Shown here in pieces: positions 31,544 to 39,213 of a stretch of 64,000 nt of DNA (its first letter is position 1; each line of letters starts with the position of its first letter). The DNA is taken from assembly GCF_023502145.1 (NCBI RefSeq), contig NZ_JAMFLI010000005.1, forward strand, positions 149,481 to 213,480, written 5' to 3'. Below the pieces are notes generated by a model that saw nothing but the letters and a program-made list of their open reading frames with translations, ran no database searches and was not told the origin of the DNA. The translations under genes and the position numbers were made by a program. This DNA is from Craterilacuibacter sp. RT1T. Lineage in GTDB: Bacteria; Pseudomonadota; Gammaproteobacteria; Burkholderiales; Chromobacteriaceae.

Positions 31544-32773
31544 TTAGTTGGTACCGTGGCGCAGGCGGTAGTTTTCCAGGAAGTGCCCGAGGCGCCCCAG
31601 TGCCTCGGTCAGATCATCCGTATTGGGTAGAAATACCACGCGGAAGTGATCCGGCGCAATCCAGTTAAACCCGGTGCCCTGCACCAGCAACACTTTTTCC
31701 TGTTGCAGCAACTCGAGAATGAACTGCTGGTCGTTGATGATCGGATACACCTCGGGGTCCAGACGCGGGAACATATACAAGGCTCCCATCGGCTTGACAC
31801 AGGACACGCCGGGCATATCGGTCAGCATCTGGTAGGCCAGATCGCGCTGGCGCGCCAGACGCCCGCCCGGCGCCACCAGATCATTAATGCTCTGATAGCC
31901 GCCCAGCGCAGTCTGAATCGCATACTGACCCGGCACATTGGCGCACAAACGCATCGAGGCCAGCATATTCAGCCCCTCGATATAATCCTTGGCGTGATGC
32001 TTGTCGCCCGACACCGACATCCAGCCGGCACGATAGCCGCAGGCGCGATAGTTCTTGGACAGGCCGTTCATGGTGATGCACAGCACATCGGAAGCGAGGC
32101 TGGCGATGGACACATGCTTGGCCTCGTCGTACAGCACCTTGTCGTAGATTTCGTCGGCGTAGACGATCAGCTGATGGGTGCGCGCCACCTCGAGAATCTG
32201 CTCCAGCAGCTCCTTGGGGTAGATGGCACCGGTCGGATTATTGGGGTTGATCACCACGATGGCACGCGTCTGCGGCGTGATCTTGGCCTTGATGTCTTCG
32301 ATATCGGGAAACCAGCCACGGTTTTCGTCGCACACATAATGCACGGCGCGACCGCCGGACAGGCTGACCGCAGCTGTCCACAGCGGATAGTCGGGTGCCG
32401 GCACCAGCACTTCGTCGCCATTGTCGAGCAAGGCCTGCATCGCCATCACGATCAGCTCGGACACGCCGTTGCCGATATAGATGTCCTCCAGCCCCACCCC
32501 CGGAATATTCTTTTCCTGGGTGTAATGCATGATGGCCTTGCGCGCGGCAAACAGCCCCTTGGAGTCGACATAGCCCGAGGCGTTTTGCAGATTGGCGATC
32601 ATGTCGGCATTGATTTCGTCCGGTGCATAAAAGCCGAACGGCGCCGGGTTGCCGATATTGAGCTTGATGATGCGATGGCCTTCTTCTTCCATCTTCTTGG
32701 CGTGCTCAAGCACCGGACCACGGATGTCGTAGCAAACGTTGGCGAGTTTCTGGGATTTACGGATAGCTTGCAT
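31544..32773 (-). CDS. alaA: Alanine-type aminotransferase (AlaA/YfbQ family)
   Basis: The protein has about 409 residues from the ATG at 32773. It is a PLP-dependent class I/II aminotransferase with the PLP-lysine in GLSKNYRACGYRAGW, NPNNPTGAIYPKELL and YADEIYDKVLYDE. The N-terminal QKLANVCYDIRGPVLEHAKKMEEEG is characteristic of the AlaA/YfbQ group, which transaminates pyruvate with glutamate to alanine. It is immediately upstream of hom, an order common in betaproteobacteria. The upstream extension to 32821 is Cys-rich and unsupported. Confidence 0.9.
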   Translation of the reverse strand: MQAIRKSQKLANVCYDIRGPVLEHAKKMEEEGHRIIKLNIGNPAPFGFYAPDEINADMIANLQNASGYVDSKGLFAARKAIMHYTQEKNIPGVGLEDIYIGNGVSELIVMAMQALLDNGDEVLVPAPDYPLWTAAVSLSGGRAVHYVCDENRGWFPDIEDIKAKITPQTRAIVVINPNNPTGAIYPKELLEQILEVARTHQLIVYADEIYDKVLYDEAKHVSIASLASDVLCITMNGLSKNYRACGYRAGWMSVSGDKHHAKDYIEGLNMLASMRLCANVPGQYAIQTALGGYQSINDLVAPGGRLARQRDLAYQMLTDMPGVSCVKPMGALYMFPRLDPEVYPIINDQQFILELLQQEKVLLVQGTGFNWIAPDHFRVVFLPNTDDLTEALGRLGHFLENYRLRHGTN

Positions 32774-32939
32774 ATCGGGTGTCGGTCCTTGCCGACCATG
32801 CCCGGCCGCGCAGCAGGACATGATTCGGGAGAGTCAAAATAGCGGACTCACGCCCAGCGTGAGTCGAGTCATTTATAATCCTATCCCAAATCGGTGCTGC
32901 GCTGCACTAGCCTCTTCACTCAGCCTTACGGACACGCAT

Positions 32940-33308
32940 ATGAAACTGCATCAAGCCCAGCTTAGCGGCCACAATCTATTCACCGGCTACGGCGAAGGCT
33001 TTGTCGAAATCAATCAGCAGCGCCACGAGGGCGCACTGATTATTACCGGTGAAACAGTGCAGCCCTGGCAGGTGGGCAGCTTTGCCGAACTCACGCCGGA
33101 AAACTTCGCCGCCCTGCTGCCTTTCAGCCCGGAAGTGGTGCTGTTCGGCAGCGGCAGCAAGCAGCGCTTCCCGCATCCGCGCCTGTATGCCGCGCTGTCG
33201 GCGCAGCATATCGGCGTCGAAGTGATGGACACCCAAGCCGCGTGCCGCACCTATAACATCCTGCTGTCGGAAGGGCGGCGCGTGCTGCTGGCGGTAGTGG
33301 GGGAATAA
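32940..33308 (+). CDS. Mth938-like (DUF498) domain protein
   Basis: This 122-residue soluble protein belongs to the Mth938/NDUFAF3-like family: GYGEGFVEIN near the start, ITGETVQPW, PEVVLFGSGSKQRFP and a C-terminal DTQAACRTYNILLSEGRRVLLAVV. The biochemical function of bacterial members is unclear; a eukaryotic relative assists complex I assembly. The start ATG at 32940 is chosen because the longer frame to 32739 is antisense to the aminotransferase start. It is divergent from that gene. The stop is followed within 4 bp by a heptanucleotide array. Confidence 0.8.
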   Translation: MKLHQAQLSGHNLFTGYGEGFVEINQQRHEGALIITGETVQPWQVGSFAELTPENFAALLPFSPEVVLFGSGSKQRFPHPRLYAALSAQHIGVEVMDTQAACRTYNILLSEGRRVLLAVVGE

Positions 33309-33311
33309 GAC

Positions 33312-33408
33312 GGGGATCGGGGATCGGGGATCGGGGATCGGGGATCGGGGATCGGGGATCGGGGATCGGGGATCGGGGATCGGGGATCGGGGATCGGGGA
33401 TCGGGGAT
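33312..33408. repeat. Heptanucleotide array (GGGGATC), 13 perfect units plus a partial
   Basis: The unit GGGGATC repeats without error from 33312 to 33402, with a truncated unit to 33408. It begins 4 bp after the stop of the Mth938-like gene. Such a perfect array is prone to slippage and probably varies in copy number. It codes for nothing credible. Confidence 0.95.
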
Positions 33409-33473
33409 TTCAGTGTTTCGGCCTGGGCCAAGCACGTCAACTCCCCATTCCCTACTCCCTACTCCCCACTCAA

Positions 33474-33857
33474 TTACACCGGACAGGCTTCTGCCTTGTC
33501 CGCCACCGCCGCACGCTCGCCGCCAAAGCTTTCATAAGCCATCAGCGCCTCGGCTGCCGTCATCAGCGACGGCCCGCCGCCCATATACACCGCCACTTGC
33601 AGCATCTCCAGAAACTCGGCACGGCTGCAACCCAGCTCGACCAGCGCCTTGGAGTGGAAAGCCAGACAACCCTGACAACGCCCGGCAATACCGATGGCGA
33701 TGGCGATCAGCTCTTTTTGTTTATTGCTCAGCGCCCCGTCGGCATGCGCCGCACGGTTCATCTGGCCGAAGCCCTTCATCGTTTCCGGAATTTCGCGACG
33801 CAGTTCGGCCAGCTTGCCGCCCAGCGCGGCGGTCAGATCCTGATAGTTGTGGCTCAT
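33474..33857 (-). CDS. AhpD/carboxymuconolactone decarboxylase-like protein
   Basis: This 127-residue all-helical protein of the AhpD-like fold has the redox pair CxxC in CQGCLAFHSKAL, with the His that follows, as in alkyl-hydroperoxidase D-like proteins. It probably has peroxidase or thiol-disulfide activity in the cytoplasm; the partner is unknown. It is monocistronic and framed by simple heptamer repeats: the GGGGATC array beyond its stop side, ACTCCC-type repeats at 33440-33470, and GGGGAGT units upstream of its start. Confidence 0.85.
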   Translation of the reverse strand: MSHNYQDLTAALGGKLAELRREIPETMKGFGQMNRAAHADGALSNKQKELIAIAIGIAGRCQGCLAFHSKALVELGCSRAEFLEMLQVAVYMGGGPSLMTAAEALMAYESFGGERAAVADKAEACPV

Positions 33858-33928
33858 GCTTTTCTCCTTACGCTTAATGTTTTCACATTATGTCTTTTCA
33901 TATATCGAAAGGCAAGAGGCAGGATGAC

Positions 33929-33955
33929 GGGAGTGGGGAGTGGGGAGTGGGGAGT
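33929..33955. repeat. Short heptanucleotide array (GGGGAGT), about four units
   Basis: GGGAGT followed by three perfect GGGGAGT units. The reverse-complement version (ACTCCCC/ACTCCCT) appears at 33440-33470 on the other side of the AhpD-like gene, so the gene lies between inverted simple repeats. Confidence 0.85.
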
Positions 33956-33956
33956 G

Positions 33957-33999
33957 CGTAGGGTGGGCGAGCCGCGGATCAGCAGCGCAACCCGCCATC
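33957..33999. repeat. Half copy of the GTAGGGTGGG palindromic repeat
   Basis: GTAGGGTGGGCGAGCCGC ... GCGCAACCCGCCA resembles the left half of the complete elements at 34772 and 35935, with several substitutions. The right half is missing. Confidence 0.65.
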
Positions 34000-34084
34000 C
34001 CGCCACTTTTGTGCGCGCATCTGCGGCATACTGGCACCCGCACCGCGAAACAAAAGGCGATGTCTCAATGACACGCTGGCTGTT

Positions 34085-34415
34085 CATTGCATGCGATGCG
34101 CGCTATCCGTGCGTCAGCCACCCATCCCCGTTAGGCTCGCGCCGGCGAAAAAGCCGCTGGCGAGGTCTTAAGCTGGCCCTTGTTTGAGCGATTCGACGGT
34201 AGCGAATCGCGAGTTGGCCAGCGCCTCGCCAGCGGCTTTTTCGCAGGGGTTTCGCGAGACTTCGGGGGCGCCGGGGATGCAAGGGGCCGGGCGCGTCCGG
34301 CCCCTGCCCGCATGCCGCGCGGAAGCGGCAAGTAAAAAGCACGTCCGCGTAGCGGACACAAAGTCCAAAACCTGTCTGCGCCAACCCGTAGCTGGGACAT
34401 AGCCCAACAAAAACC
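34085..34415 (+). repeat. Dispersed structured repeat, full copy 2
   Basis: Same element as 15425-15733. Here the long arms 34145-34165 and 34224-34244 are perfectly complementary over 21 bp. The inner GCTGGCC/GGCCAGC and apex GCGATTCG/CGAATCGC stems and the GGGGCCGG/CCGGCCCC hairpin are conserved. It ends a few bases before the ynfA start, so it also forms that gene's upstream region. Confidence 0.8.
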
Positions 34416-34423
34416 ATAAGCAA

Positions 34424-34756
34424 ATGCCTGAATTTAAAACCGTCATCCTCTTTCTGCTCACGGCCATTGCAGAAATCGTCGGCTGCTACCTGCCCTATCT
34501 CTGGCTAAGGGAAGGCAAGAGTATCTGGCTGCTGGTTCCTGCGGCATGCAGCCTTGCCTTATTCGCCTGGCTGCTTTCGCTGCACCCCTCGGCGGCAGGT
34601 CGCGTGTATGCGGCTTACGGCGGTGTTTATATTTTCGTCGCGATTCTATGGCTGTGGGCGGTAGACGGCATCCGGCCAACGATGTGGGATATTGTCGGGA
34701 CGCTCGTGGCCTTGCTGGGCATGGCCATCATTATGTTTGCCCCCAGAAATACCTAA
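34424..34756 (+). CDS. ynfA: YnfA-family (UPF0060) small membrane protein
   Basis: The 110-residue inner-membrane protein has four helices (about 5-25, 32-50, 58-78, 85-105). Family features include the [18 protein letters not shown] segment after helix 1 and [27 protein letters not shown]. YnfA proteins resemble small multidrug-resistance transporters, and drug efflux has been proposed for some. The substrate here is unknown. It is transcribed alone between the structured repeat and the palindromic repeat, at the left edge of the accessory stretch. Confidence 0.88.
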   Translation: MPEFKTVILFLLTAIAEIVGCYLPYLWLREGKSIWLLVPAACSLALFAWLLSLHPSAAGRVYAAYGGVYIFVAILWLWAVDGIRPTMWDIVGTLVALLGMAIIMFAPRNT

Positions 34757-34771
34757 GCCCGCGGGTATCGC

Positions 34772-34865
34772 GTAGGGTGGGTTAGCCGCTGTTAAGCGGC
34801 GTAACCCACCGCCACGCCACCATCGGATTGGTGGGTTACGGCCTTTGGCCTAACCCACCCTACAC
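34772..34865. repeat. GTAGGGTGGG palindromic repeat, complete copy A
   Basis: The outer arms GTAGGGTGGGTTAG and CTAACCCACCCTAC are perfect inverted repeats. Inside are two hairpins, GTGGGTTAGCCGC...GCGGCGTAACCCAC and GTGGGTTACGGCC...GGCCTAACCCAC. Copy B at 35935 has the same orientation and the same core with a different 20-bp centre. Confidence 0.85.
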
Positions 34866-34919
34866 GAGAAGTGGCACACCGGACAAGACAGCTATGGCAC
34901 GGTGGGCGATGAACAGGTC

Positions 34920-35069
34920 ATGCAAAATAAATGCAAAGACCCTGCTTTGATGTGTACCATTTGTGGCACAAGTAGCAACTCTGCTGAAAAACCATCAGCA
35001 GCAATGGTAGCGGGCATGGTTATACACACCGAACAATCCGGTATGCACCTGAGCAGTGGGTACATTTAA
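34920..35069 (+). pseudogene. Small open frame, possible 3' remnant of a cassette gene
   Basis: An open frame runs from 34854 (after a TAA inside the palindromic repeat) to TAA at 35067-35069. Possible starts are ATG 34920, giving 49 residues, or GTG 34902. The product contains CTICGTS and no recognisable domain. Its stop directly abuts the GTTAGAT motif that begins the TIR cassette, the place where a preceding cassette gene would end. It may be the tail of a truncated gene whose front was replaced by the repeat, or chance. Confidence 0.35.
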
Positions 35070-35071
35070 CG

Positions 35072-35920
35072 TTAGATTTCATCTATGGGGATACTCGCAT
35101 GAAAGTGTTTTTGAGTTGGTCAGGGCAAAGAAGCAAGGAAGTAGCAAACTTGCTGAGTGATTGGCTCTGCTGTGTCATTCAGGCCTCCCGGCCTTGGATT
35201 TCTACACGAGACCTTGATCGCGGGTCACTTTGGTTTGGAGAGATCAATGATCAGTTGAAAGACACAACAGTGGGGATCATCTGCCTAACCCAAGAAAACA
35301 AGACGCGCCCCTGGATTCTTTTCGAAGCTGGCGCTCTCGCAAAGGGGCTCACTACATCACGAGTTTGTACGTTGTTAGTCGATCTTGAGCCAAAGGACAT
35401 CGAAGATCCATTGGCTCAGTTCAATCACACATTTCCAACACGCGAAAGTGTACTGGGACTGGTCAAGACACTGAACAGTACGCTAAGTGCCAACGGGCTT
35501 GATAGCAGGATTCTTGAGCAAGTTTTCGACACGTATTGGCCGCAGTTTGAAAAGAGATTCGCTGAAATTCTTTCAAGCACCGATGCTCAACCACCATCGA
35601 AGCCACGCCCCAAGGAAGACGTACTTGGAGAAATTCTGGAGAACACCAGAATTCTGAACTCAAGAATCCGCAAATTGGAGCACGAAACAGAACGATCTCG
35701 CATGCGTGAACTCGATATGCCAACAAGCATGCTTCATAAGCAAGCCATCGAGATGGCAAAAGCAGGAATGCCTATTGATATGCTGGTAGACAGATTTAGC
35801 AGCCGTCTACCAAAAGTTGTGCTAAAAGACCTCGCAAACATGGCTGAGAGGGAAAATTGGGCGACTGAAACCTAACCATTCATTCAATGGTACGCCTAAC
35901 GACACCCGCTAATTCAAACG
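35072..35920 (+). mobile_element. Integron-type gene cassette carrying a TIR-domain gene
   Basis: The interval runs from the cut point in GTTAGAT (35071-35077) to the cut point in GTTAGGT (35920-35926), both matching the core site GTTRRRY. It holds one gene in the orientation expected, followed by an attC site whose first base pairs overlap the gene's stop codon. The DNA is visibly richer in A and T than the flanking genes. No integrase or attI is seen, so this is an isolated cassette. The upstream partner site lacks a clear R''-type box, so insertion at a secondary site is possible. Confidence 0.7.
35099..35875 (+). CDS. TIR-domain protein, probable NAD-cleaving or signalling defence effector
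   Basis: The 258-residue protein has an N-terminal TIR domain (about 1-150): strand A KVFLSWSG, then DQLKDTTVGIICLTQEN and RPWILFEAGALAKG, where Glu76 is in the position of the catalytic Glu of NAD-consuming TIR enzymes. A Pro-rich linker (163-172), a helical, probably coiled-coil segment (173-205) and a small helical tail (210-255) follow. There is no signal peptide. TIR proteins in bacteria commonly act in antiphage defence by degrading NAD or making a signal nucleotide; no Thoeris ThsA, SIR2, Argonaute or STING partner is adjacent, so the role is inference. GGGGA lies about 8 bp before the ATG. Confidence 0.85.
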   Translation: MKVFLSWSGQRSKEVANLLSDWLCCVIQASRPWISTRDLDRGSLWFGEINDQLKDTTVGIICLTQENKTRPWILFEAGALAKGLTTSRVCTLLVDLEPKDIEDPLAQFNHTFPTRESVLGLVKTLNSTLSANGLDSRILEQVFDTYWPQFEKRFAEILSSTDAQPPSKPRPKEDVLGEILENTRILNSRIRKLEHETERSRMRELDMPTSMLHKQAIEMAKAGMPIDMLVDRFSSRLPKVVLKDLANMAERENWATET

Positions 35921-35926
35921 TTAGGT
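35870..35926 (+). other. attC-type recombination site
   Basis: R'' ACCTAAC (35870-35876) and R' GTTAGGT (35920-35926) are perfect inverted repeats 57 bp apart end to end, the minimum usual attC length. Internal boxes ATTCATTCAA (35878-35887) and GCTAATTCAA (35908-35917) match the conserved left-box pattern next to the core sites in class 1 cassette attC sites (TAAC-n-ATTC-n-TTCAA and TCAAnCGTTAG). The site overlaps the TIR gene's stop. Confidence 0.8.
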
Positions 35927-35934
35927 ATCAGCGC

Positions 35935-36027
35935 GTAGGGTGGGTTAGGCGCTGTTAAGCGGCGTAACCCACCATTAGGCAGGCTGCTTGGCGGTGGGTT
36001 ACGGCCTTTGGCCTCCACCCACCCTAC
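35935..36027. repeat. GTAGGGTGGG palindromic repeat, complete copy B
   Basis: Same structure and orientation as copy A (34772-34865), starting 8 bp after the attC. The outer right arm is slightly changed (CTCCACCCACCCTAC). The ubiB stop codon (36024-36026 complement) lies inside its right end. Confidence 0.85.
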
Positions 36028-37550
36028 AGCAGATCCTTCAACAGCAACGCCCCCAATAGCAGCGCGATCAGCGCCAGCAGGAAGTTCTGCCGCTTTTGTT
36101 CGCGCATCAGCTGCATATAGCCGGCGATCATCAGTTCGGACGATTTGCCGGACAGGGCTTCGTTCAGTTTGCGCGGCAGGGTCGGCAGCGTGGTGGCCCA
36201 CTGCGGTGCCTCGTTTTTCAGCGTGCGGATCAAGCCGCGCCAGCCTATCTGCTCGTTCATCCACTTCATCAGGAAGGGCTTGGCGGTGTCCCACAGATTA
36301 AGATCGGGGTCGAGCTGGCGGCCCAAGCCCTCGATATTGAGCAGGGTCTTTTGCAGCAACACCAGCTGCGGCTGAATCTCGACATTAAAGCGGCGGCTGG
36401 TTTCAAACAGGCGCAACAGCACCATGCCGAAGGAGATCTGGCTGAGCGGCTTGTCGAAGAACGGTTCGCACACGGTACGCACCGCCGCTTCCAGCTCTTC
36501 CGGACGGGTGTCGGCCGGCACCCAGCCCGATTCGATATGGGCGGTGGCGACGCGGTGGTAGTCGCGGTTAAAGAAGGCGAGGAAGTTGACCGCCAGATAG
36601 TGTTTGTCGGTTTCGGTCAGGCTGCCGACGATGCCGAAGTCGAGCGCGATATAGCGCCCGTCCGGCGCGACAAAGATATTGCCCGGGTGCATGTCGGCGT
36701 GAAAGAAGCCGTGGCGGAACACCTGGGTGAAGAAGATTTCGACGCCAAAGCGCGACAACTGCTTGAGATCGACCCCTTCGGCACGCAGGCGCTCGATCTG
36801 GCCTATCGGCGTGCCGTTCATCCATTCCAGCGTCAGCACTTCGCGGCAGGTCGCGTCATAGAATACTTCCGGCACCACCAGCATGTCGGAGCCGACGAAA
36901 TTGCGCCGCAGCTGCGAGGCATTGGCGGCCTCGTGCATCATGTCCAGCTCGTCATGCAGATACTGGTCGAATTCGGCCACCACTTCGCGCGGCTTGAGGC
37001 GCTTGCCGTCGGCCAGGAAGCGCTCGACCCAGCCGGCCAGCGTGTTCATCAGCGCCAGATCCTGCTCGATCACCGGCTGAATGCCGGGGCGCAACACCTT
37101 GACCGCCACCTGACGCCCGCGGCTGCCATCGGCCTCGCGCAAATACGCCTTGTGCACCTGCGCCACCGACGCGCTGGCGACCGGCACATCGTCAAAATCC
37201 ACATAGACTTGATCGAGCGACCGGCCAAAGCCCTGCTCGATCACCTGGCGCGCCAGCGCACCGTCAAACGGCGCTACCTTGTCTTGCAGGCGCGCCAGCT
37301 CGTCGGCGTAATCGGGCGGCAACAGATCGCGCCGCGTCGACAAGACCTGACCGAACTTGACGAAGATGGGGCCCAGACTTTCCAGCGCCAGACGCAGGCG
37401 CACCGGCAGAGGGTCGGTGGGCTTGCGCCGCCCCGGCAAGGCGCGCAGCAGGCGGGAGAGCAGCCGCAGCCGGGCATGCCCGGCAAAGAAGTCATCCAGA
37501 CCAAAGCGGTATAGGGTAGAAACGATTTTCAGCGAACGCGACAGACTCAT
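36024..37550 (-). CDS. ubiB: Ubiquinone biosynthesis protein UbiB
   Basis: The 508-residue membrane-anchored protein-kinase-like ATPase of the UbiB/ADCK family is needed for ubiquinone synthesis. Family motifs are [23 protein letters not shown], the Lys in [20 protein letters not shown] and ALDFGIVG; two C-terminal hydrophobic helices end at LLLKDLL. The start overlaps the ubiJ stop (TGATG). The stop codon is provided by a palindromic repeat, so the last residues may have been altered when the repeat arrived. It is the last gene of a ubi cluster. Confidence 0.93.
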   Translation of the reverse strand: MSLSRSLKIVSTLYRFGLDDFFAGHARLRLLSRLLRALPGRRKPTDPLPVRLRLALESLGPIFVKFGQVLSTRRDLLPPDYADELARLQDKVAPFDGALARQVIEQGFGRSLDQVYVDFDDVPVASASVAQVHKAYLREADGSRGRQVAVKVLRPGIQPVIEQDLALMNTLAGWVERFLADGKRLKPREVVAEFDQYLHDELDMMHEAANASQLRRNFVGSDMLVVPEVFYDATCREVLTLEWMNGTPIGQIERLRAEGVDLKQLSRFGVEIFFTQVFRHGFFHADMHPGNIFVAPDGRYIALDFGIVGSLTETDKHYLAVNFLAFFNRDYHRVATAHIESGWVPADTRPEELEAAVRTVCEPFFDKPLSQISFGMVLLRLFETSRRFNVEIQPQLVLLQKTLLNIEGLGRQLDPDLNLWDTAKPFLMKWMNEQIGWRGLIRTLKNEAPQWATTLPTLPRKLNEALSGKSSELMIAGYMQLMREQKRQNFLLALIALLLGALLLKDLL

Positions 37551-38137
37551 CAGGACAACTTTTTATTGGGGGTGGATGCCAGCGCTTCCAGATGCGCCAG
37601 GCGTTTTTGCAGACGTTCGCTATCATCGCGCAGGGTATCGACCGCCGCGACAAACTGCGCGACATCCTGCCGCCGGGCCAGAAGCGGAACTTCGTCGCGC
37701 AGGTGTTCGATCCAGCTCTCCAGCAGGCGGCCGCCAATCTCGCCCTTGACGCCCAAGGCGCTACGCACGGTGCGGCCGACGCGATGGGCCACGCTGTCGC
37801 CGACGATGCGCGACAGGTCTTCCTCGGCATCCCAGTGCAGGCGCGACAATAAGGCGGCCAGCGACGAGGCCAGTACGCCGTCGCCGTCAAACGCCACATT
37901 GCCCATGCCGGCCGGCTGGCCGCTAAGAGCGGTCAGCACCGCACCATGGCTCAGGCGCACCGTGGCCTCGGGGCTGCCCTGACAGGCCGCGAGAAAACCG
38001 GCATCGGTAATCACGCCGCTCACCGTCAGCGGCGGCAGGGTAATGGCCACGCGCCGTCCGGCGTGGGCGGCCAGCTCGGCGCGCACGCCCGGATGCTGAC
38101 CCAGGAGATGGTTGAACGCCAGTAAGGAAATCTGCAT
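37550..38137 (-). CDS. ubiJ: Ubiquinone biosynthesis accessory factor UbiJ
   Basis: The 195-residue protein has an N-terminal SCP2-like lipid-binding domain (about 1-120: [27 protein letters not shown], then [15 protein letters not shown] and [18 protein letters not shown]) and a C-terminal amphipathic helix (about 160-190, [15 protein letters not shown]). UbiJ, with UbiK, brings late ubiquinone intermediates to the enzyme complex. It sits between an SMR transporter gene and ubiB; its start is immediately after the transporter's stop and its stop overlaps the ubiB start. Confidence 0.88.
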   Translation of the reverse strand: MQISLLAFNHLLGQHPGVRAELAAHAGRRVAITLPPLTVSGVITDAGFLAACQGSPEATVRLSHGAVLTALSGQPAGMGNVAFDGDGVLASSLAALLSRLHWDAEEDLSRIVGDSVAHRVGRTVRSALGVKGEIGGRLLESWIEHLRDEVPLLARRQDVAQFVAAVDTLRDDSERLQKRLAHLEALASTPNKKLS

Positions 38138-38476
38138 TTAGTGCCCCTTGCTTGCCAGACTCAACAGCAAAGTACCCGCAATAATCAGCACGATGCCGCC
38201 CACCTTAGCCGGCGACACCGCCTCGCCATATAACACCACCCCGACCAGCGCCACCGCCGCCATGCCCACGCCGCACCAGATGGCGTAGACGATACCGACC
38301 TCAAGCCGCTGCACCACTTGCGACAACAGCCATAGCGAGCAGCCGTAGCCGGCGAGCACCAGCAAGGTCATCAGCGGGCGGGTAAAGCCTTCGGTCAGCT
38401 TGATCGAGCTGGTGGAAACCACCTCGACCAGAATGGCCGCCCCCAGCAGCAGCCAGGTCGGGATCAGTGCCAGCAT
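38138..38476 (-). CDS. Small multidrug resistance (SMR) family transporter
   Basis: The 112-residue protein has four membrane helices and the essential membrane Glu in helix 1 (AILVEVVSTSSIKLTEGFTR), GYGCSLWLL in helix 2 and VGIVYAIWCGVG in helix 3, as in EmrE/Sug-type proteins. It probably exchanges protons for toxic cations or guanidinium-like compounds; the substrate is not predictable. Unusually, it is embedded in the ubiE-ubiJ-ubiB cluster with overlapping start (ubiE stop) and immediate junction to ubiJ, so it must be co-translated with them. Confidence 0.88.
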   Translation of the reverse strand: MLALIPTWLLLGAAILVEVVSTSSIKLTEGFTRPLMTLLVLAGYGCSLWLLSQVVQRLEVGIVYAIWCGVGMAAVALVGVVLYGEAVSPAKVGGIVLIIAGTLLLSLASKGH

Positions 38477-39210
38477 CAGAATTTGTAACCCTTGTGCAAG
38501 GCCACCACACCCGCCGACAGATTGTGGTAATCGGCCTTGCCGAAACCGGCATCCAGCATCATCTGCTTGAGCGTGTCCTGATCCGGGTGCATGCGGATGG
38601 ATTCGGCCAGATACTGGTAGCTGGCGGCATCATTGGCGATCAGCTTGCCCATCAGCGGCAGCGCCTTGAACGAATACAGGTCGTACACCGGCGACAGCGG
38701 CTTCCACACCTTGGAGAACTCCAGCACCATCAGCTTGCCGCCGGGCTTGAGCACGCGCAGCATTTCCTTCAGCGCCAAATCCTTGTGCGTCATATTGCGC
38801 AGGCCGAATGCCACCGATACCGCATTGAAGTAGTTGTCCGGGAAGGGCAGCTTTTCCGCGTCCGCCAGAGACACCGGCAACATCAGGCCTTCGTCCAGCA
38901 GGCGGTCGCGCCCCACGGTCAGCATCGACGAGTTGATATCGGTCAGCCACACTTCACCGGTCTTGCCCACGCGCTTGGCCCAGCCGCGCGCCAGATCGCC
39001 GGTACCGCCGGCAATATCCAACACCTTGTCGCCGGGCTTGACGCCGGAGGTGCTCAGGGTGAAATGCTTCCACACCCGGTGCAGGCCCGCCGACATCATG
39101 TCGTTCATCACATCGTATTTTTGTGCGACCGAATGGAAGACTTCGGCCACCTTGTCGGCCTTTTCGCTCTCTGCGACATCTTTAAAGCCGAAATGCGTTG
39201 TTTTTTCCAT
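38476..39210 (-). CDS. ubiE: Ubiquinone/menaquinone C-methyltransferase UbiE
   Basis: The 244-residue SAM-dependent methyltransferase methylates the quinone ring in ubiquinone (and menaquinone) synthesis. It starts [21 protein letters not shown], with SAM motif [21 protein letters not shown] and the family signature [20 protein letters not shown] purine-rich GGGGGAG precedes the ATG. It lies 3 bp downstream of the DUF971 gene and overlaps the SMR gene. Confidence 0.95.
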   Translation of the reverse strand: MEKTTHFGFKDVAESEKADKVAEVFHSVAQKYDVMNDMMSAGLHRVWKHFTLSTSGVKPGDKVLDIAGGTGDLARGWAKRVGKTGEVWLTDINSSMLTVGRDRLLDEGLMLPVSLADAEKLPFPDNYFNAVSVAFGLRNMTHKDLALKEMLRVLKPGGKLMVLEFSKVWKPLSPVYDLYSFKALPLMGKLIANDAASYQYLAESIRMHPDQDTLKQMMLDAGFGKADYHNLSAGVVALHKGYKF

Positions 39211-39213
39211 GCT

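Noticed and set aside
33312..33408. Possible CRISPR array
   Set aside because: The unit is 7 bp with no spacers, so this is a simple tandem repeat.
35099..35875. Thoeris or other multi-gene TIR defence system
   Set aside because: No ThsA-like SIR2/SLOG gene, Argonaute, STING or CD-NTase gene lies near; neighbours are ynfA and ubiB. Only a single-gene cassette can be claimed.
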